Source: an uncultured delta proteobacterium (GTDB lineage Bacteria > Myxococcota_A > Polyangia > Polyangiales > Ga0077539). From it: a stretch of DNA of 9,706 nt. A program made the translations under genes and the position numbers. Under the pieces are notes generated by a model. The model saw only the letters and a list, made by a program, of their open reading frames with translations. It was not told where the DNA came from and made no database searches. The first letter of the stretch is position 1; the number at the start of each line of letters is the position of its first letter. Shown here piece by piece: positions 7,441 to 9,706 of the stretch. The stretch is from NCBI GenBank assembly GCA_903860995.1, contig CAIOSS010001360.1:1-9706 (forward strand). The letters run 5' to 3'.

Positions 7441-8272
7441 TCAGAACCCAGCGGATCCCAGTGACCCACGACAGCGCGCCGCCACGCGTGCCCCGGGCGC
7501 CGCCGAGCACCCGTACGATCTCGTCTCTGGCGCGGCGCGCGAGCCAGCGGTGTTCGAGGCCGACCTGGGCATGTGTCCATCCGCGCCAACCCCGTTGGAG
7601 TCCGTCAGCATCATGCCCGTGTGCGTGAGCTCCTCCAGCTCCACCACCCGGTCGGCGTTGGGCAGCGTCGTCGTCGGCATCGGGTCCTGCACCTGCGTCG
7701 CCGCCCCGTAGCTGTACACGCGCTCGACCGAGCCGCTGGCGTTCACGGCCTCCTTCGTCGCCACCCGGCCGCGCAGCACGTCGTAGGTGACCTCATCGTG
7801 CTCGGTGCACCCGCTGTTGTGACAGGCGCGCGTCATCCGGCCGAGCTCGTCGTAGTCGAAGGTAGTCGGCGTGGTGGCGCCGGGCTCCATGACGGAGGCG
7901 AGCTCACCCGCGGCGTTGTAGGTGTAGAGCGTGTCCTCGTAGGCCCCGCTCACCCCGCGGCGCAGGCGCGTCGGGCGCGTCGAGTAGCTGGTCACCATCG
8001 GGTTCAACGGGTGAGCTCCACTGCGTGGTCGGCACCGTACTCCCGCCCGAAGCGCGGCGCATCTCCACCCGGTGGAACCAGTCGCCGTCCACCACGTCGT
8101 AGCGGTAGCGCGTCGGGTCCGAGCCGCCGCTCGTGGTGCTGTACCGCAGCCGGTGCAGCGCGTCGTACGAGCGGATCGAGATGTTGCCGTCGATGCCTGT
8201 CACGCTCGTCGCCTCCAGCGCCACGAAGGGGTTGCCGCCGCTGTCGAGCGCGAGCGCACCGTCATGACTCAC
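7441..8272 (-). pseudogene. RHS/YD-repeat protein remnant, frameshifted
   Basis: Reading leftward, a frame opening near 8296 with a possible GTG at 8272 carries RHS-like sequence: IRSYDALHRLRYSTTSGG and DPTRYRYDVVDGDW. Near 8008-8015 it loses coding character, and the neighbouring frame takes over with LNPMVTSYSTRPTRLRR, YTYNAAGELASVMEPG and TFDYDELGRMTRA, which are typical YD repeats. A one-base change at that point would restore a single frame. The remnant lacks both the N-terminal part and the conserved core of an RHS protein. The end at 7441 is uncertain: the last 40 or so residues (after LTDSNGVGADG) no longer look like RHS. It lies downstream of the toxin tip and immunity gene although its sequence belongs upstream of the core, so it must come from another RHS copy or a rearrangement. 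It is probably not translated into a working protein. The frameshift may be real or a sequencing error. Confidence 0.7.
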
Positions 8273-8754
8273 GGCAGGTGCGGCGTGGCTACCTCACAGT
8301 TGTGATTCGATAAAATCCGAGCACAAAAATCACTTCCGGGCGCCAAGAAGCACTCCCGACAATACAGAGCGGCGCGGAGCTGCTTTGTGTTGGGCGCGCT
8401 TTGGCGAGAAACCAATGACGATAGGCTTGCGCAGCCAGTGGAACGGCCTTCAATACACCGCTCAAACTGCCGGCCCACAATCCAAGTCCTCCCAAGCGCC
8501 AGAACAACTGTCAAAGATGTCGCCACCATGAAGGCATACGCTCCGAGGGCCGCTACACGTGTGACTTCTGGCAACCACGCCTGAATCGCACGAAATGCGA
8601 CATACGCTAGAACGATGGCGAGCGGAGTCGCCGAGATCCATCCGCTCACCCCAGGCCGCAGCGGGAATGAGGCGTCCATGGCCAAAATCGCTCCGAGAAC
8701 CAAACCGGTGGCGATCGCGGATACAAACAGAAGGACGATTGCTAATGAGCGCAT
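8269..8754 (-). CDS. Predicted three-helix membrane protein, likely immunity protein of the RHS tip
   Basis: 161 residues from the ATG 8754-8752, which sits inside the end of the RHS gene: the two overlap by 13 bases in different frames, suggesting translational coupling. The frame is open a further 32 codons upstream, but that part is antisense-free shadow of the RHS tip, and the hydrophobic helix starts right after this ATG. Helices: about residues 4-25, 39-61 and 67-93. Charges (R2 at the start, LPEVTR between helices 2 and 3) suggest the N-terminus inside and the C-terminus in the periplasm. The C-terminal 68 residues carry six cysteines (100, 108, 132, 135, 144, 153). The last few residues (ATPHLP) are encoded in DNA that has already returned to high G+C, so the C-terminus may be chimeric. 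The immunity role is inferred from position, overlap and base composition. I do not recognise the family. Confidence 0.65.
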   Translation of the reverse strand: MRSLAIVLLFVSAIATGLVLGAILAMDASFPLRPGVSGWISATPLAIVLAYVAFRAIQAWLPEVTRVAALGAYAFMVATSLTVVLALGRTWIVGRQFERCIEGRSTGCASLSSLVSRQSAPNTKQLRAALYCRECFLAPGSDFCARILSNHNCEVATPHLP

Positions 8755-9293
8755 TGACTGAAATGCGCCCCCAACCCGCGGTTTCGGAAGTTGCTCGGGG
8801 CGCCAATCAGACTCCCCATTCCATCCCAGACACCTTGGATGGTCCACCAAGCAGCATATGGCGTTGGTGGCGAAGGCGGCCGACTCGAAGTCGAGTCCAC
8901 ACCCATCAGCCGCTTCTTCCAGTCGTACCCTGCCGATATTGACAGAGCGACGGGAAAGGCCAGCGTCCCAACCACAGGCACAAACGATACGAGATCTCTT
9001 CCTTGAAGGTAATGATCAGCTCCAGCATACGCCTCTCCGTTCGCCACTTCGAGAGGCAGTCGATCTGGATCGCCCCGTTGCGCAGCGATCAGCAACAGCG
9101 CTTCGTGAACGTTGCCATCGGCCATCCGCAGCCTCTCGTTGATTAGATTCGACGTCTCTTGATAGGGGCCTGAAGGAGGATGCGAATTTAATCCAAACCA
9201 GCCGTACCCAGATTGACCGAACCAATGGCCCACTGCCAAACCAATACCAAATGCGATCGCTCCCCCGGCAATGACCGCTGGAATCGGGAACTC
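8285..9293 (-). other. Exchangeable RHS tip plus immunity cassette of lower G+C
   Basis: Two hand-counted 60-base lines in this stretch (8281-8340 and 9181-9240) each have 30 G+C of 60, against 51 of 60 in a line of transketolase (6361-6420). The shift begins directly after the conserved DPTG of the RHS core and ends close to the 3' end of the membrane-protein gene, where RHS-remnant sequence begins. This matches the known pattern in which RHS tips and their immunity genes are swapped as a unit by recombination against a conserved core. No insertion sequence, integrase or flanking direct repeat was found by eye. Confidence 0.6.
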
Positions 9294-9706
9294 TCCGGTT
9301 GGATCGATCTGGTTGACCGGATCCCCCGCGACATACGCGTAGAGGTTTCGCGCATCGATCGTATCCCGCTCCCCCAGTGGATCCCTCGTCAACCACTGCC
9401 GCAGCCGCGGCGAGTACACCCGTGCCGGCGCGAAGACCAGCCCCGTGGGCCGATGCACCACATGCCCGGTGAACCCGAGGTGCGTGTCGTACGCCGCCCC
9501 GCCCGAGCCCGGCGCCACCACGGTCTGCTCGCCCCACACGCCGTAGCGGTACGTCCGCACGCGCGCTCCTCCCGTCGCCAGCCCGATCACGCTGCCGCGC
9601 ACGTCGCGCACCAGCGCCAGGTGCGCCCCGCTCTGCTCCATGCCGTCGGGCCGATAGGTCCGCTCGATGGTCGTGCTCCCCGACGCCTCGATGCGCTCGC
9701 CCAGCA
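8742..9706 (-). CDS. RHS-repeat protein, C-terminal part with RHS core and a variable toxin-like tip; 5' end beyond the right edge
   Basis: The frame runs in from the right edge (first whole codon at 9704) and ends at TAG 8744-8742, giving 320 residues of a much longer protein. RHS proteins form a closed shell that carries a C-terminal effector, delivered to neighbouring cells by type VI or other secretion systems. Seen: YD-type sequence (IERTYRPDG, VRTYRYGVWGE), LGFTGHVVHRPTGLVFAPAR, and the conserved RHS core: ARVYSPRLRQWLTRDPLGE, NLYAYVAGDPVNQIDPTG. The core ends at about 9294. After it come 183 residues with no family I recognise: two hydrophobic segments (IAGGAIAFGIGLAVGHWF and LVSFVPVVGTLAFPVAL), the polar motif DHYLQGRD between them (8994-9017), and a Trp-rich end (PYAAWWTIQGVWDGM). 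G+C drops in the tip. The stop overlaps the start of the membrane-protein gene by 13 bases. The core call is firm; toxin function is inference. Confidence 0.9.
   Translation of the reverse strand, partial: LGERIEASGSTTIERTYRPDGMEQSGAHLALVRDVRGSVIGLATGGARVRTYRYGVWGEQTVVAPGSGGAAYDTHLGFTGHVVHRPTGLVFAPARVYSPRLRQWLTRDPLGERDTIDARNLYAYVAGDPVNQIDPTGEFPIPAVIAGGAIAFGIGLAVGHWFGQSGYGWFGLNSHPPSGPYQETSNLINERLRMADGNVHEALLLIAAQRGDPDRLPLEVANGEAYAGADHYLQGRDLVSFVPVVGTLAFPVALSISAGYDWKKRLMGVDSTSSRPPSPPTPYAAWWTIQGVWDGMGSLIGAPSNFRNRGLGAHFSQCAH

Noticed and set aside
9016..9537. 173-codon minus-strand open frame inside the RHS gene
   Set aside because: Alternative frame of the RHS core and tip, which carry the conserved RHS motifs in the other frame.

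Overview
The window is G+C-rich DNA (about 85% G+C in one hand-counted 60-base stretch inside the transketolase gene). It looks like a piece of a large delta-proteobacterial, probably myxobacterial (Myxococcota, perhaps Polyangia/Sandaracinaceae-type) chromosome. The hints are a multidomain signalling protein ending in a DUF4388/PATAN domain, a short lipoprotein with a Cys-patterned head and an Asp/Ala/Pro-rich tail, an RHS locus, and long GC-driven shadow reading frames. The taxonomic call is inference from style, not from a marker gene.

Layout. (1) 1-2421, minus strand: a probable three-gene operon, transcribed leftward, of a small lipoprotein (1891-2421), an MlaE-type lipid ABC-transporter permease (965-1870) and a DNA methyltransferase (1-942, cut by the left edge). 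Gaps are only about 20 bases. No MlaF ATPase or MlaD substrate-binding gene is in view. (2) 2466-4440, plus strand: a divergent gene for a signalling protein with the order MshEN-like / HD-GYP-like / receiver / DUF4388. Key residues are replaced in both the HD-GYP-like and receiver domains, and a promoter-like element suggests a nearly leaderless start. (3) 4478-4779: a decayed bile acid:sodium symporter fragment with a lost N-terminus, an internal deletion and a frameshift. (4) 4871-6883: an intact transketolase. (5) 6896-7345, minus: a small lipoprotein convergent with transketolase. (6) 7441-9706, minus: an RHS locus. An RHS gene enters from the right edge. It ends in the conserved RHS core followed by a 183-residue C-terminal tip of lower G+C, and its last 13 bases overlap a gene for a three-helix membrane protein, the likely immunity protein. 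Beyond that lies a frameshifted remnant of RHS repeats.

How the parts relate. The left operon points to cell-envelope lipid traffic, with a methyltransferase attached. The centre is one signalling gene and one carbon-metabolism gene. The right end is an accessory, horizontally reshuffled toxin/immunity region and holds the most novel material: the RHS tip and its partner match no toxin or immunity family I can name. Both the tip/immunity cassette and the RHS remnant next to it show where recombination probably happened.
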